Shown: piece by piece, positions 22,540-33,620 of the stretch
Position numbering within the stretch: the first letter of the stretch is position 1
Layout of the letters: each line of letters opens with the position of its first letter
NCBI RefSeq assembly: GCF_001039355.2
Contig: NW_019775569.1
Location: 56,339-120,338 of the forward strand
DNA: 64,000 nucleotides
Direction: 5' to 3'
Source: Lingula anatina
Taxonomy: Eukaryota > Brachiopoda > Lingulata > Lingulida > Lingulidae
Notes under the pieces: generated by a model
Told to the model about the DNA's origin: nothing
Database searches by the model: none
Seen by the model: only the letters and a program-made list of their open reading frames with translations
Made by a program: the position numbers and the translations under genes

Positions 22540-22943
22540 GTCACAGACAGCACTGTCACAAAGATTATCAATGTCTTGACATCTTTCTAGTAACCAGAAA
22601 TGCTTTCAAGCTATACATAACACTTAGTATTCTGGTCACTTTACACCTAACACTATCCTTTTTAAGCACACAGCTAATACTTGCCTTGGCTTGTTTCACT
22701 CTCCAAAATTTAATGTCAAGCACAACACCACACCCAATGCAACTCCAGCTAGTGTGCAATCACATCAGTTTTTTCACCTAAAATACTATCACATCTAACA
22801 CCACCAAAACTTAACTCACATCACACGTAAGACAATCAAAACCAAACACGCCATCACATCTATTGTAGCTACCACATCTTACTTTCTAGAACAGCCTTAC
22901 TATTACTCCTACAACAGGCCATTGCTCCTAACACAATGTCACC
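22540..22943. repeat. degenerate minisatellite of TCACACCTAACACAATG words
   Basis: This stretch is filled with variants of CACACCTAACACAATGTC: TTTACACCTAACACTATCC, ATCACATCTAACACCACC, CATCACACGTAAG, CCTAACACAATGTCACCT and others. They are the reverse complement of the GTGTTAGGTGTGACA word that is scattered singly through 11.8-22.2 kb and 53-60 kb. It may be the parent array or a decayed satellite. Confidence 0.55.
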
Positions 22944-23378
22944 TAAGGGTGCATTCCCATAGATTTTAGATTGATCTATCCCCGTGGGGAGTCTCACTAG
23001 ATTACTGTCAGATAATCCGGCTTAAATGTCCGTCCCGCCTACTACAAGCTGTAAGGGGATAATTAACTTTCGTGCCAGCTCGGCTGACAGCTATTTAGCG
23101 TGAACCCCAAGGAAGTTAGGTCGATCTAGTTGGATCGATCTAATCTCTGGGAATGGGGTCTTAGGGCGTATTCCCATAGATTTTAGATCGATCTATCCCC
23201 GTGGGGAGTCTCTCTAGATAACTGTCAGATAATCCGACTTTAATGTCCGTCCCGCCTACTACAAGCTGTAAGGGGGTATTTAACTTTCGTGCCCGCTCGG
23301 CTGACAGCTATTTAGCGTGAACCCCCAGGGAGTTAGGTCGATCTAGTTTGGATCGATCTAATCTCTAGGAATGGGGTC
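22944..23378. mobile_element. two tandem MITE copies (B and C) of the TTAGGGTGCATTCCCA family
   Basis: Two units of about 217 bases lie head to tail, 22944-23161 and 23162-23378, differing at roughly a dozen positions. Each has inverted ends: (T/A)AGGGyGyATTCCCATAGATT on the left and TCTCTrGGAATGGGGTCTTA on the right. The interior words GTGGGGAGTCTC, CCCGCCTACTACAAGCTGTA and GCTGACAGCTATTTAGCGTG match copy A at 15836 and the fragment at 56845. Non-coding. It lies directly upstream of cassette 9. Confidence 0.75.
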
Positions 23379-23448
23379 AAACATACTGCCAATGAACACA
23401 ATATCCTGTGTACCACATTAACAATATAGGGTGTTGATACCTTTGCAG

Positions 23449-23673
23449 GGGCCAAGGGCTGCCTTCCAGCAACGCCGACCTCCTCGTGGCAACTACCGCT
23501 CCTACAGCCAGAAAGAGAAAGAGATGATATTACAAGAGGCAAAAGGCCATACTATGATATACGTTGCTAAGAAATATAATATTCCCAAATCCACCATCAC
23601 ACACTGGAGAAGAGTTGCTTTGGAAAAACAGAAGCAAAGTGTATCTTCACCCATCCACACGGCAGATAGTTAG
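23449..23673 (+). CDS. cassette 9: pipsqueak-type HTH terminal exon
   Basis: Acceptor ATACCTTTGCAG in phase 0, 74 residues, TAG stop. After GPRAAFQQRRPPRGNYR the peptide is YSQKEKEMILQEAKGH, TMIYVAKKYNIPKSTITHWR, RVALEKQKQ. The spacing helix-(A/V)AKKYNIPKSTITHWR is a classic helix-turn-helix of the pipsqueak/CENP-B/homeodomain-like group that binds DNA. In Drosophila, such domains and zinc fingers occur at the C-terminus of BTB proteins. Here the domain stands alone with no start codon near, so an upstream exon is needed. It is the last recognisable cassette of the series. Confidence 0.65.
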   Translation, partial: GPRAAFQQRRPPRGNYRSYSQKEKEMILQEAKGHTMIYVAKKYNIPKSTITHWRRVALEKQKQSVSSPIHTADS

Positions 23674-24770
23674 CCCTTTGTTTGCATTATTTATGGGTCC
23701 TAGGACACTGTCACCTATAAAGCATTGTTTTGATAAGGGCATCCAATACAGGAAATTTTTGTAAGGGATTCGCAGTCCCAAGAATTTCAAGGGAAATTGG
23801 GTAGAGGGCAAATGTAAGGTAGATATGAATTAATCTGTCTTTTCAAAAATGGATTTTTAGTTCGTGTTCAGCGAGCAGTATTTTAAGGGTTATCAGACAC
23901 GCATCAAATTCATTTTACTTTACTAAGTGTACTATAAAAAGGTAAAGTGGAACATGGCCAGTGATGAGCTGTCTTTGTAACAGAGCAAAAATTTATTATT
24001 TTGCTTGTTTTAATATGTTGTTTTACATATTTTATTGTATATTCTGTATGAAATGCTCAAATATAAGGCTTTAAGTTTTGGAATGTAGAAGATATATTAA
24101 CAAGATGTATTAAGATAATATATCCAACCTAAGAATAGACACATCTGTTCTTTAATTTGTCAATTAATTATTTATTCCAGTTACATGCTTTTTCTTTTGT
24201 GCCATTTTCCTCCTTATCCAGGATTTTCCGGCCATTTGTTGTTTTTTTTTTCAAAAAAGTAGTTTGTCTTACTTACTAATCACGTTTTGAGCCACCCTTG
24301 CTCTTAGAGGCCATGTTTTATTATATTTCTGACTTCAATTATTATTTTTAATTTTGAGTTTTAAATGACTGGCAAGTCTACTTGATTCAAAATGACTACT
24401 TTATCCAAGATGGCAACCCAAATTTTACCAAATTTTGCAATTAATTCATTTTATTTAAAGTAGAATTTTTTTCAATCATGATAAAAGCAAACATTTATGA
24501 AAAATAGATTATTAACGATATTACCCAAATTTTATTGTTTATATGCACTCTGAAGGCTTTTATAATCAGGAAAAATGCAATATGGCTGCCATATGCCCCT
24601 TTCCATTATGAGTCAAAGGGGCATATTCTACTGAAAGTTCAAATGTTAATGAAGTGGGTTTTCATCTGACAAAATATAGTATCTCAGACAATTGTGTATT
24701 TTTTATAGAGGCAAATTTCAGATGGTATCTTAATCCAAGATGGAAACTGCATCCAAGATGGTGGTCAACA
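23674..24770. other. AT-rich intergenic sequence, nothing recognised
   Basis: No exon, RNA gene or element boundary recognised. There are a few phrases of the AAGATGGC.. kind but no clear repeat. Confidence 0.5.
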
Positions 24771-24779
24771 AACTATGTT

Positions 24780-26040
24780 CGGTTTAATTGTATTTGCTTG
24801 AACACATGTTTGGCACAGAAAGTACGAGAGACTTTCTTTGTTTTGGCTTTCTTCTTGTGAAAAAAGTACCTGTCGCCAAGAAAATGGATTATATGTGCTT
24901 CAGACAGTATCAGCTGAGAGAGCTTGTCCAGATACCCTTTGGCCAGATCACCAGTGGTACTGACCCTAAGATGCTGAAACCTCATAATGAAGGCCATAGC
25001 ATCCACTCTGTATACCCATTTTAGATTAGAATGTGGCATTGTCTGGGGTTGGTTCAAGGAAACAGTCTTTAGAAGGTGATAAAGGTAATTGGACTTTTTC
25101 TCCATTTAGCATCCAAAACCCTTAGTCCCTGTAGGAGCTTCTGGCTTTGCCTCAAACAAGGATGGTGGATACACTGCCCTTTCATAAGTGGACGCGTCAT
25201 TTTGGGAGTCAATTTCTTGAAAGAAGCAGAGATTTCTTGAAATTGAAACTTCATCTTGATAGAAATTAAGCAGAGCTTTAAGTCTGCCTTTTGGATGAGA
25301 AGTGCTGAATGTTGTGATATGTGGTGGAATAATTTTATACAAATCTTGATTTTGTGCTTGCTACAGAGCTTCTTACATTTTTTCCTTGGATTTAACAAGA
25401 TCTGTTGATGGAGCTTTCTCTCTTGTGGCAATGTGAAAGAGGTTATCCAGTTTGAGCATGTGAATGGGTTAATCAAGAATTCTTCTATTGTTTCTCTGAC
25501 CTTTTTAATCAGTTGTTGTTCTTCTCTTGAAAAGGTGCTTGACCCTCTCTGATGCCACAATGCTTCGTCCTTCATACCAGCCACTGACTGTACATCTCAG
25601 TAGCCCAAGCTAACAAGGGGGCAGATCTAATGTACTTATCATGGGCTACCTGGTTTTGAAAGATACTTTTCAGCAAGGACGTTTTACCTTCTTCGTTGTA
25701 GGTCTGCTCAATAGCCAAGTGTGTTCATACCTCATAATCTGCAAATCCCAGTAGGCAGCTCTTTCCACACACACACACATATATATATATATGTATTGTT
25801 TTGTTATAAAAAAACCTCTATATACATGCTCCAAAAGGACCCTGAAACACCATCTTCTTTGTTCACTGTGAGGGCCTCAGCCTCATGCCTTTCTTCTAAC
25901 CAGCTTTCAAATGCTTTCCATTTGATCCCCAACATGGCTTTTCCAGCAACAGAGTGGACCTCCACCATCTTGTAATAATCCTCTCCACTCAAAATCCTTT
26001 CTGCTATTCCAGCACCACTGTCTGAGACCTCTGCACACAA
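24780..26040 (-). pseudogene. decayed mobile-element ORF of an uncharacterised family
   Basis: Read on the minus strand, homologous blocks appear in the expected order but in different frames. First 26040-25804 (RILSGEDYYKMVEVHSVAGK, LGIKWKAFESWLEE, SFWSMYIE). Next 25584-25440 (EALWHQRGSS, REEQQLIKKVRETIEEFLIN with NPF). Then 25342-25106, and last 25105-24860 (YRVDAMAFIMRFQHLRVSTT, GDLAKGYLDKL, IHFLGDRY). I recall these blocks from a large family of uncharacterised invertebrate and vertebrate proteins with an IDGMA..TFGDLA..DRY core that multiplies like a mobile element. Stops and frameshifts show this copy is dead. No terminal repeats were identified. Confidence 0.5.
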
Positions 26041-27740
26041 TCAATTCTTCTATTCCACTGTCACAATAAAAATTGCCAGTTGCCAATTCTCTGCATTGTG
26101 AAACTCCTTTTAATGGATGATATCATCGTTATACTAATATAGGCATGTTTCTATTTTATTTATTTATTTATTTATTTATTTTTTATTTCTTTAAGGATGT
26201 CATAGATCGTTTGGTCATGTTTTCTCAGTTTTTTCTTGTTCCTTGCTTTGTGTAAGCTACACAAAATAGTCCAAAGACTCTCGAACTACATCAGGATTTG
26301 TGGGTGACATTTGGAATATTGACTGGTATCTGATTGTAGTCTTATTATAGAAACTTGTTTTCTGTAAGATCCTCATGAAAACCATGTTGAGAGAACACTT
26401 ATTAACCAATGCTGCATAAGACACAAGATCACATCTTTACTACAAAGTGCTTTTCTTTGACTGATTGGACTGTATGGGTCTGGTAGTAGAGGTACACTGA
26501 CTTTTGATCTTACTTCTTGCCTGTCCTTCAAGTTTATGACTTGCTGGTATGTTAAATGGGACAGAATCTGGACTTTCTTCTCTTCATCAAAACAAGTGAT
26601 TCAGGTTGAGCAATGTTTTTGGATCTCTTTGAGATATTGTAGAATAAGTTCAGTGATAATGATGATGAGTTTATTCGTTGTAGTTATAGGCCTCTGACCT
26701 AAAATACATAACAATCTGTACAAATACAGAAGATATATACAATCAAGGTTTTATGTGTACATACAGAAATCAATTATGAATACTATACAATTATTTCATT
26801 TACCTATCCGGACGATTAACATTATAATTTACAATATTACTTCTTAATGCAAAGGCGTTCAGTAAAAATCTAGTTAGTGAGAAAATGCTCTCAATTATTG
26901 CATCAAGAGTCTTTCCATCTTTTGTGTCTTCATTAATATCCACATTAAAAGACTTGAGCTGTACTTTTAGGATTAAATAAGACAATTTTAAGTGCTTAAC
27001 TGTTGAATTATTTCTTATTATGTATATATCCTCATAAATATAGCCACTTACCAAATAAATTTATCTATAATATCCAGCATGTTTTTAAAAATGGTAATCA
27101 AGTAAAAAATTGTTTCCATACTTCAATTCCTGAAGAGGTTGTTGACAAAAGCTCTTTTTGGTCTCTAACATTAAAAGAGCTCTGTGCCAGTAATGTGTGT
27201 GTACATAAATGCAATAGTAGTTCAAACGTAACTCTTGTTCTGAAAGATTTTCACTTCATACTGTAATATAGGTAGTAAGATGAATCTATAATATTGTAAA
27301 AACCTACATTTGATAACAGTTTACTTTTATCATGATTGAATGAAATTATAAATTAAGGTATACATGAATACAAAATTTGGTGAAATTTTGGTCGCCATAT
27401 TGGATAAAGCAGCAATTTTGAATTGAAATGACATTCAATTCATGCCACAGATCATCGGGTAGTTCATATTTCCACAACATATATACAATAAAAACATCTA
27501 CACATTAAAAAAAAACTAAAAATATCAATCACTTAACAATTGATGCTTATTCTGTGTATTCACCATAGGTGAGGGCATCTTATATTTTTATTGACAAGCC
27601 CATTTTTATTGACAAGCCCATTTGTCCAGTAAGCAGATTCATAAACCCCAGATATGTGGTTCTTTGATTACATCATTAAAAATTTAATATCATATTCACT
27701 CTTTTTCACTCTTTATTATATAAAATCATTTCATAACATT
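26041..27740. other. intergenic, probable old repeat remnants
   Basis: 26153-26188 is a (TTTA)n run. 26200-26640 may be further decayed sequence of the element to its left, without a readable frame. Nothing else recognised. Confidence 0.4.
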
Positions 27741-27748
27741 GTAGACAT

Positions 27749-28859
27749 TGATTTTTTTAAATAATAATAATAATAATAATAATAATTTATTAAGATTGCA
27801 ACCCAGTGGGTTGAAGTTGTACATAGTATGTTAAAAAAAATTATAATGATAATAAAATGAAAGTTTGCATGAATAAAACTGAGTTAAAAGACTGCTAACT
27901 GAACTTTAAAATTATTGTACTTAGACTGCTAACTGAACTTTAAAATTATTGTACTTAAGATAAAAGACAGCATAATACTATTGGAAATTTAAAAGTGCAT
28001 ATGGAATAAAAGAGCATCGGAATCTGTCGGTCTTAAATTTTGGCACTTTGTATCTATTGTTAGATCTTAAAAGACGATTGGAATGCTCAATTAAGACGTG
28101 ATTCAATTTGTCAGAGGATTCAGTTATTTTGTAAAAGAAAGTTTTGCACAGATCTTCCCTTCGTTTTTCTAAAGTGCACATATTTGCTAGGTTTAGGGCT
28201 TCATCATAGTGTAGGTCAGGGAAAATGATTTTTAAAACACGACTTTGGACAGTCTCTAAAAGTTTGCATTAATTTTTTGCTCTATAGTTAGTCCTGGATG
28301 CCATACAGGACAGGCATATTCTAGAATTGAGCGCACAATACTTTGGTAAACTTGGATTAAGTCAGCAGGGCTGAGCTTAGCTCGCTTCAGTTGACGGAGG
28401 AAATAGAGTCTTGCACATGCCTTTTTATATATATGATCCACATGAGTACCCCATTTTAGGTCATTGCTAATATGGATGCCCAGAAGTTTGAACTGTGTAA
28501 CCTCACAGATTGGTGTGTCATTCATAACTATTGGTGGGAGGTCTGGTTTAGAACGTGTAAAATTAAGGGTCATGGTCTTGGTTTTTTTGGCATTCAGTTT
28601 CATATTGTTATTTTGTGTCCACAGCACTATTTCGTTACTTGCACTTTGTAAGTGGCATGGACCATCAATATTACAAATGTCATACACTGTAGTATCGTCA
28701 ACATATTTGTAGTCTGGACATCTGGATTTTAAGTCATCAATCATGATGGCAAAAAGCAGTGGCCCAAGAAGGGTACCCTGGGGTACTCCACCATGTGGGT
28801 GAAGCCATTGATAATGTACCGGTATCTGTTCGATGTAACACAATATAATTGTGTGTATC
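27749..28859 (-). mobile_element. 5'-truncated non-LTR retrotransposon (CR1/L2-like) with (ATT)n tail
   Basis: On the minus strand, 28843-28256 encodes reverse transcriptase motifs: GGVPQGTLLGPLLFAIMIDD, the YVDD catalytic box, then LNAKKTKTM and LLGIHIS, and ARLYFLRQLKRA with the ACPVWHPGL block. One frameshift near 28255 leads into LLETVQSRVLKIIFPDL, then KRREDLCKTFF and SFIPYALLNFQ, the usual C-terminus of this class. A duplicated 32-base segment occurs in the 3' region (27897-27960). The 3' end is an (ATT)n tail (27763-27787 as AAT). TAGACAT flanks both sides (27742-27748 and 28860-28866), a likely target-site duplication. Endonuclease and the first RT motifs are missing. Confidence 0.85.
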
Positions 28860-29073
28860 TAGACATGTTTAATCAGTCAACATACTTTAAGGTACCAACA
28901 CTCGTACAGTAGCTTATCTTATGCACGGTACGTAATTAAAAATTCTTTTAGGTTTTGTATTGCAATTGGTGCTTTTTAATGTAATAAATCTCAATTTTGC
29001 AATTAATTCTTACGTTTTACTTATACGTGTATTTCATCAAGTTTGGTGTCATTCTTAATGCCTACGAGTTTGC

Positions 29074-29074
29074 A

Positions 29075-29130
<56 letters not shown>

Positions 29131-29168
29131 ATATATATATTTTATTTTTTTTTTTTTTTTTTTTTTTT
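29074..29168. repeat. A-run, (TA)n and T-run compound microsatellite
   Basis: About 18 A, then TATA repeats interrupted once, then a long T run. The whole forms a near-palindromic low-complexity block that could fold on itself. Confidence 0.85.
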
Positions 29169-29921
29169 ATTTGATATACACTGTATTAACCATTGACTAG
29201 CGTCCTTCATGATAGAAGTCAACAAATATTGATTTTTTCCTTCTGTAATTTTTTGTTACTATTCCTTCGCATGTCGACGTTGATCTTCCATTAATTATTT
29301 AACAATCAATTTCGAGTGAGACTGCGAATATAATCAAATTGTCCTTAAACCAGTTTCTTTCTCATTAACTGTTTGCTTGTGAAATAGGAGTAATAAAATT
29401 TTTAATTTTCCATCCACATTTGTCGTGCCGCTTTACCGGGTCCAACGGCTGATTGGAAAGGTTTGCTTCAGAATGATCTGCCATTGACTTTGTATGAGAG
29501 GCGCAAAAATAGACCTCAGTAATAAGAGACAAAAACTACACTTCAAAAATCGAGCGACAAACTTTGAATGTCAGAACGGATTCATTAACCGTTAAAAAAA
29601 AGTTTTCATTTACCCCATCAAAGTCCGTTTTATAGCACTTTTCCCGCCAAAATGAAGAGTTGTTATACCTTTAACTGATGTTGCCAATGAAATTTGATGC
29701 TGAATCAATGATATTATATGCATTTTATCTTTGATATTACATATCCATTTTTGACACTAAACAAAATCATTATTCGACAAGCGGTTTTAGGTAACTCCGA
29801 AACCAATTCTACACGTTAACTCACTTGCCATACATATTAACACAGGGCATCATGATATCGATGTGATATGTGTTCATAATATATAACTCAACAGATCACC
29901 AAGATGTATTTTCCCTTTTAG
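29169..29921. other. intergenic, possible promoter side of the next gene
   Basis: No coding sequence recognised. A TTTTCCCTTTTAG acceptor-like site ends this stretch at 29921. Confidence 0.4.
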
Positions 29922-30750
29922 CTTCAAATATCAAGCAGACACGCCCACCCACCGCTCTTCCCGTGTCGTCGAAACGATATGCCCACGCCAGCTGAAATGT
30001 TCATGCCGTCATCAACAGCAAATACAGTCCAGTACGGAGGAGCAGAATTGGCAGGGGCAGACCACCTGGAAAATCTGACTTTTCACCCCGACACCAAGCC
30101 ATTGACGGACGAGAGTCTGAACTTTCTCACTTTACGTATCCTTAAGTTCAGCGGCCCGCTGGTGTCGGTGCGAGGGTTACAGAGGACATTTTCCTCCTGT
30201 CGCACGGGGCGAATGTACACTGCCCCAGAGGTAACGTTATTTTGAAAAAGTGAAGTGGTCCATAAAATTTATTTCAGATCATAAAGATAAAATATTTGAA
30301 TTGCTGTTGTAAAAGGAAAAAGTAAAATAAGAAAAAAAAGTTAAAGTAAGTTAGCATGTATACATTTTTACAAAATTTAATGCACGAAAAGGCCCTTTAT
30401 ATTTGCTTTCGCTTTTAAAAGTTTTCAGCGATTCCACCCCTTCTCTTTTCAAGGTCCAGCAAGCCATGGCTCACCTTGATATGTCAGGACTAGGGAAAAT
30501 CTTGAAATCGTCCAGGAAAGTTATGTTTGCCAAAATAAGTCCTGGCGCCGTAAACCCGCACACGCTTCAATTAGTGACCGGCCAGAGCGTGGATGAATAC
30601 AGAGAGCATTTTGAACGTTGTCATAAGCAGGTTCTCGCTTGGTCAGATCAGGTCAAAGTTCATGTTCTCGGCCTGTGCCAGAAAACTTACGGAGACCAAT
30701 ACGCCACCTATGTAAGACGGCTTATTGGATGCGACGCTCCCATTCAGTGA
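29922..30750 (+). CDS. two-exon gene of unknown function, ~182 aa
   Basis: Exon 1 uses ATG 29979 and ends at 30230 before GTAACG. Exon 2 is 30454-30750 after TTCTCTTTTCAAG, ending in TGA; phase 0 at the junction. The frame is also open from an acceptor at 29921 (phase 0), so a further upstream exon is possible. The protein has a Ser/Thr/Pro start, then LTDESLNFLTLRILKFSGPL, VSVRGLQRTF, and across the junction YTAPEVQQAMAHLDMSGLGK. The helix-helix-helix then basic KSSRKVMFAKISP layout resembles a winged-helix fold. A C-terminal helical part follows (YREHFERCHKQVLAWSD, KVHVLGLCQKTYG). Codon use and GC content are higher than in the surroundings, which supports a real gene. No named family recognised. 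Confidence 0.6.
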
Positions 30751-30978
30751 TGTCTTAAGATCGTGAAGTTATATATGGGCTATTTCATTAGATCAAAGTC
30801 CCATTGTTCACGTGTGAAGTTTTTCAACAATGTTCTTAGCTAGCTTTAGGATGTCTAAGATTTTAGTTTTATTTATTTTAGTCTACGAAAGTTTTATTTT
30901 TCTGAAGAAAAAAAAAACATCAAGCAAGACTTCTGATGAAAGTTTTTTATTAGGTTTCCACAAAATGAGTTGTCTTTT

Positions 30979-31008
30979 TATGTACAGACACAGATGTGTC
31001 TGTACATA
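30979..31008. repeat. perfect 14-bp-arm palindrome
   Basis: TATGTACAGACACA, a two-base GA centre, then TGTGTCTGTACATA. A perfect inverted repeat of 14 bases per arm lies just before the 31-33.6 kb array. Confidence 0.9.
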
Positions 31009-31009
31009 T

Positions 31010-33620
31010 TGCCATCACCTGCGTCTGTCGTCGCCGTCGTCGCCGATGCCGATGCCGTCGCCGATGCCGTCGCCGATGCCGGCGCCGTGCACTTTCAGCG
31101 TTAACACGATAAGTGGAAGAAAGTTTTACTTTTTGGCTTTATATTTACAGAGCTGATGAATATTCATAAAACCCAGGTCAAGTTCGAAAATCAGCATGAT
31201 CGAGCCTTTATTGTAGAAGTTATGCTGTTTTTTCACTTTTCAGCATATATACAACACTGTTAACACATTTCAAGGAAAACCGATAGGCCTGTTGTCATGA
31301 AACTCACAGGAGCAATCAATCTTACTAAAACGCAGGTCAAGTTCGAAAATTGGCACGATCGGGCCACTATTTTAGTAGTTATGCTGTTTTTTCACTTTTT
31401 AGCATATATGCAACACTGTAAACACAATATAAGAAAAACAGATAGGCCAATTGTCATTTAAACTCACAGGAGTGGTCAATCTTACTAAAATGCAGGTTGA
31501 GTTTGAAAATTAGCATAATTGGGCCATTATTTTAGAAGTTATGCTGTTTTTTCACATTTCCTTAGATTCAGTTCTTAGGCATGTTAACAGTTTCATTATT
31601 TAATTAATAAGAAATGTAAAAGTGTTTGTTTGACATTTTCTGCATCTTTACAACATTGTTAGTTGATTTCGTAAAAATGATGGTAAACTTGTTATGGTGT
31701 ATTGTGTAATAAAGTGTCAAAAATGGAATTAAACTCATATCATTGCAGTTTGTCAGATTCAATTATTCAGTATGTTTAGAAACTCAGAATGGAAGAAATT
31801 GGACATTTAACACTATTCTATTAATATTTTTCCCATCTCATCAATTTTCTTAGTTGATCATATATAAATGGCAGTAAATTGTTAATTTTGTTATATGTTA
31901 AAAAATTGTTAAAAATGGAAAAAAACACATTTCAGGACAGTGCTGTCTTGTCTACATTTTGGCATATTCAAGGTGTGACTTTGAAGTTCCTTGGGCCTGA
32001 AGACCTTTGCTAGGAACATTTTCTGAATATCCATGATACTAATATTTTATTATTAAAAATTGATGGTAATTATCCTGTTAAACATTATGTAATATTGCAT
32101 CAAAATTTGAAGACACCCCTATTTTGGACACTGCTCCCATGATGACCATTTAAGGAAAACCATGTCACTTACTGTTCTCAAACTTACAGGAAGAAACATG
32201 GGACTTAAATAAAGCTTCAGTGGGCAATGCAGTCTATTTGGTAAATTTTTTTGGCAGTTAATCAGTTTTTTGTGAAAATTTAATTTTTCACATATTGGCA
32301 TTTTCAAGGTGTGACTTAGAACCTCCACGGGCTTGAAGACCCATGCTAGTCACATTTTCTGAAAATCCACGATACGTATATTTTATTATGAGGCCACCTG
32401 CGTCTGTCGTCGCCGTCGCCAATCATGTTGCCGTCACCGTCGCTGTGCACTTTCAGCGTTAACACCGTAAGTGGAAGACAGTTTTACTTTTTGGCTTTAT
32501 ATTTACAGAGCTGATGAGTATTCATAAAATGCAGGTTAAGTTCGAAAATAAGCATGATCGGGCCATTATTGTAGAAGTTATGCTATTTTTTCACTTTTCA
32601 GCATATATGCAACATCGTTAACACATTTCAATAAAAACTGGTAGGCCTGTTGTCATGAAACTCATAGGGGTAATCAATCTTACTAAAACGCAGGTCAAGT
32701 TCGAAAATCGGCATGATCAGGCCACTATTTTAGTAGTTATGCTGTTTTTTTCACTTTTCAGCATATGTGCAACACTGTTAACACATTTCAAGGAAAACCG
32801 ATAGACCTGTTGTCATGAAACTCACAGGAGTAATTAATCTTACTAAAACGCAGGTCAAGTTTGAAAATCAGCATAATCGGGCCATTATTTTATAAGTTGT
32901 GCTGTTTTTTCACGTTTCCTCAGATTCAATTCTTAGGCATGTTAACAGTCTCATTATTTAACTAATAAGATTCGTAAAAGTGTTTGTTTGACATTTCCTG
33001 CATCTTTACAACATTGTTAGTTGATTATGTAAAAATGATGGTAAACTTCTTATTTTAGTAGTTATGCTGTTTTTTACACTTTTCAGCATATATGCAACAC
33101 TGTAAACACAATATAAGAAAAACAGATGGGCCAATTGTCATGAAAGTCATAGGAGTGGTCAGTTTTGCTAAAATGCATGTTGAGTTCGTAAACCAGCATA
33201 ATCGTGCCAATATTTTTGAAGGTATTCTGTTTTTTCACATTTCCTCAGACTCATTTCTTAGGCATGTTAACAGTCTCATTATTAAACTAATAAGATACGT
33301 AAAAGCGTTTGTTTGACATTTCCTGCATCTTTACAACATTGTTAGTTGATTTAGTAAAAATGATGGTAAACTTGTTATCATGTATTGTGTAAAAAAGTGT
33401 CAAAAATGGAAATAAACTCATATCATTGCAGTTTGTCAGATTTAATCATTCACTATGTTCAGAATCTCAGAATGGAGGAAATTGGACATTTAACACTGTT
33501 CTATTGATATTTTTCCCATCTCATCAATTTTCTTAGTTGATCATATAAAAATGGCAGTAAACTGTTAATTTTGTTTTATGTTAAAAATTGTTAAAAATGG
33601 GGAAAAAAACATTTCAGAAC
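31010..33620. repeat. tandem array, ~160-bp unit, with higher-order duplication of ~1.38 kb
   Basis: Units recognisable by AAAACGCAGGTCAAGTTCGA..GCATGATCGGGCC start near 31168, 31327 and 31487, again near 32526, 32685 and 32845, and once more near 33170, a spacing of 159-160. Each contains GTTATGCTGTTTTTTCACTT, CAGCATATATGCAACACTGT and TGTCATGAAACTCACAGGAG. The leading block CACCTGCGTCTGTCGTCGCC lies at 31016 and 32396, about 1379 apart. The following block (TTCTTAGGCATGTTAACAGT, TCTTTACAACATTGTTAGTT) occurs three times. 31026-31086 holds a GC-rich GCCGATGCCGTC repeat. No coding frame. Confidence 0.85.

Noticed and set aside
22540-23378. Possible CRISPR-like array because of repeated short words
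   Set aside because: Spacing is irregular, the words vary, and the surroundings are clearly animal genes; it is a decayed minisatellite beside a tandem MITE.
24788-25024. Plus-strand ORF MYLLEHMFGTES..
   Set aside because: Antisense of the decayed mobile-element ORF, whose conserved blocks read on the minus strand.
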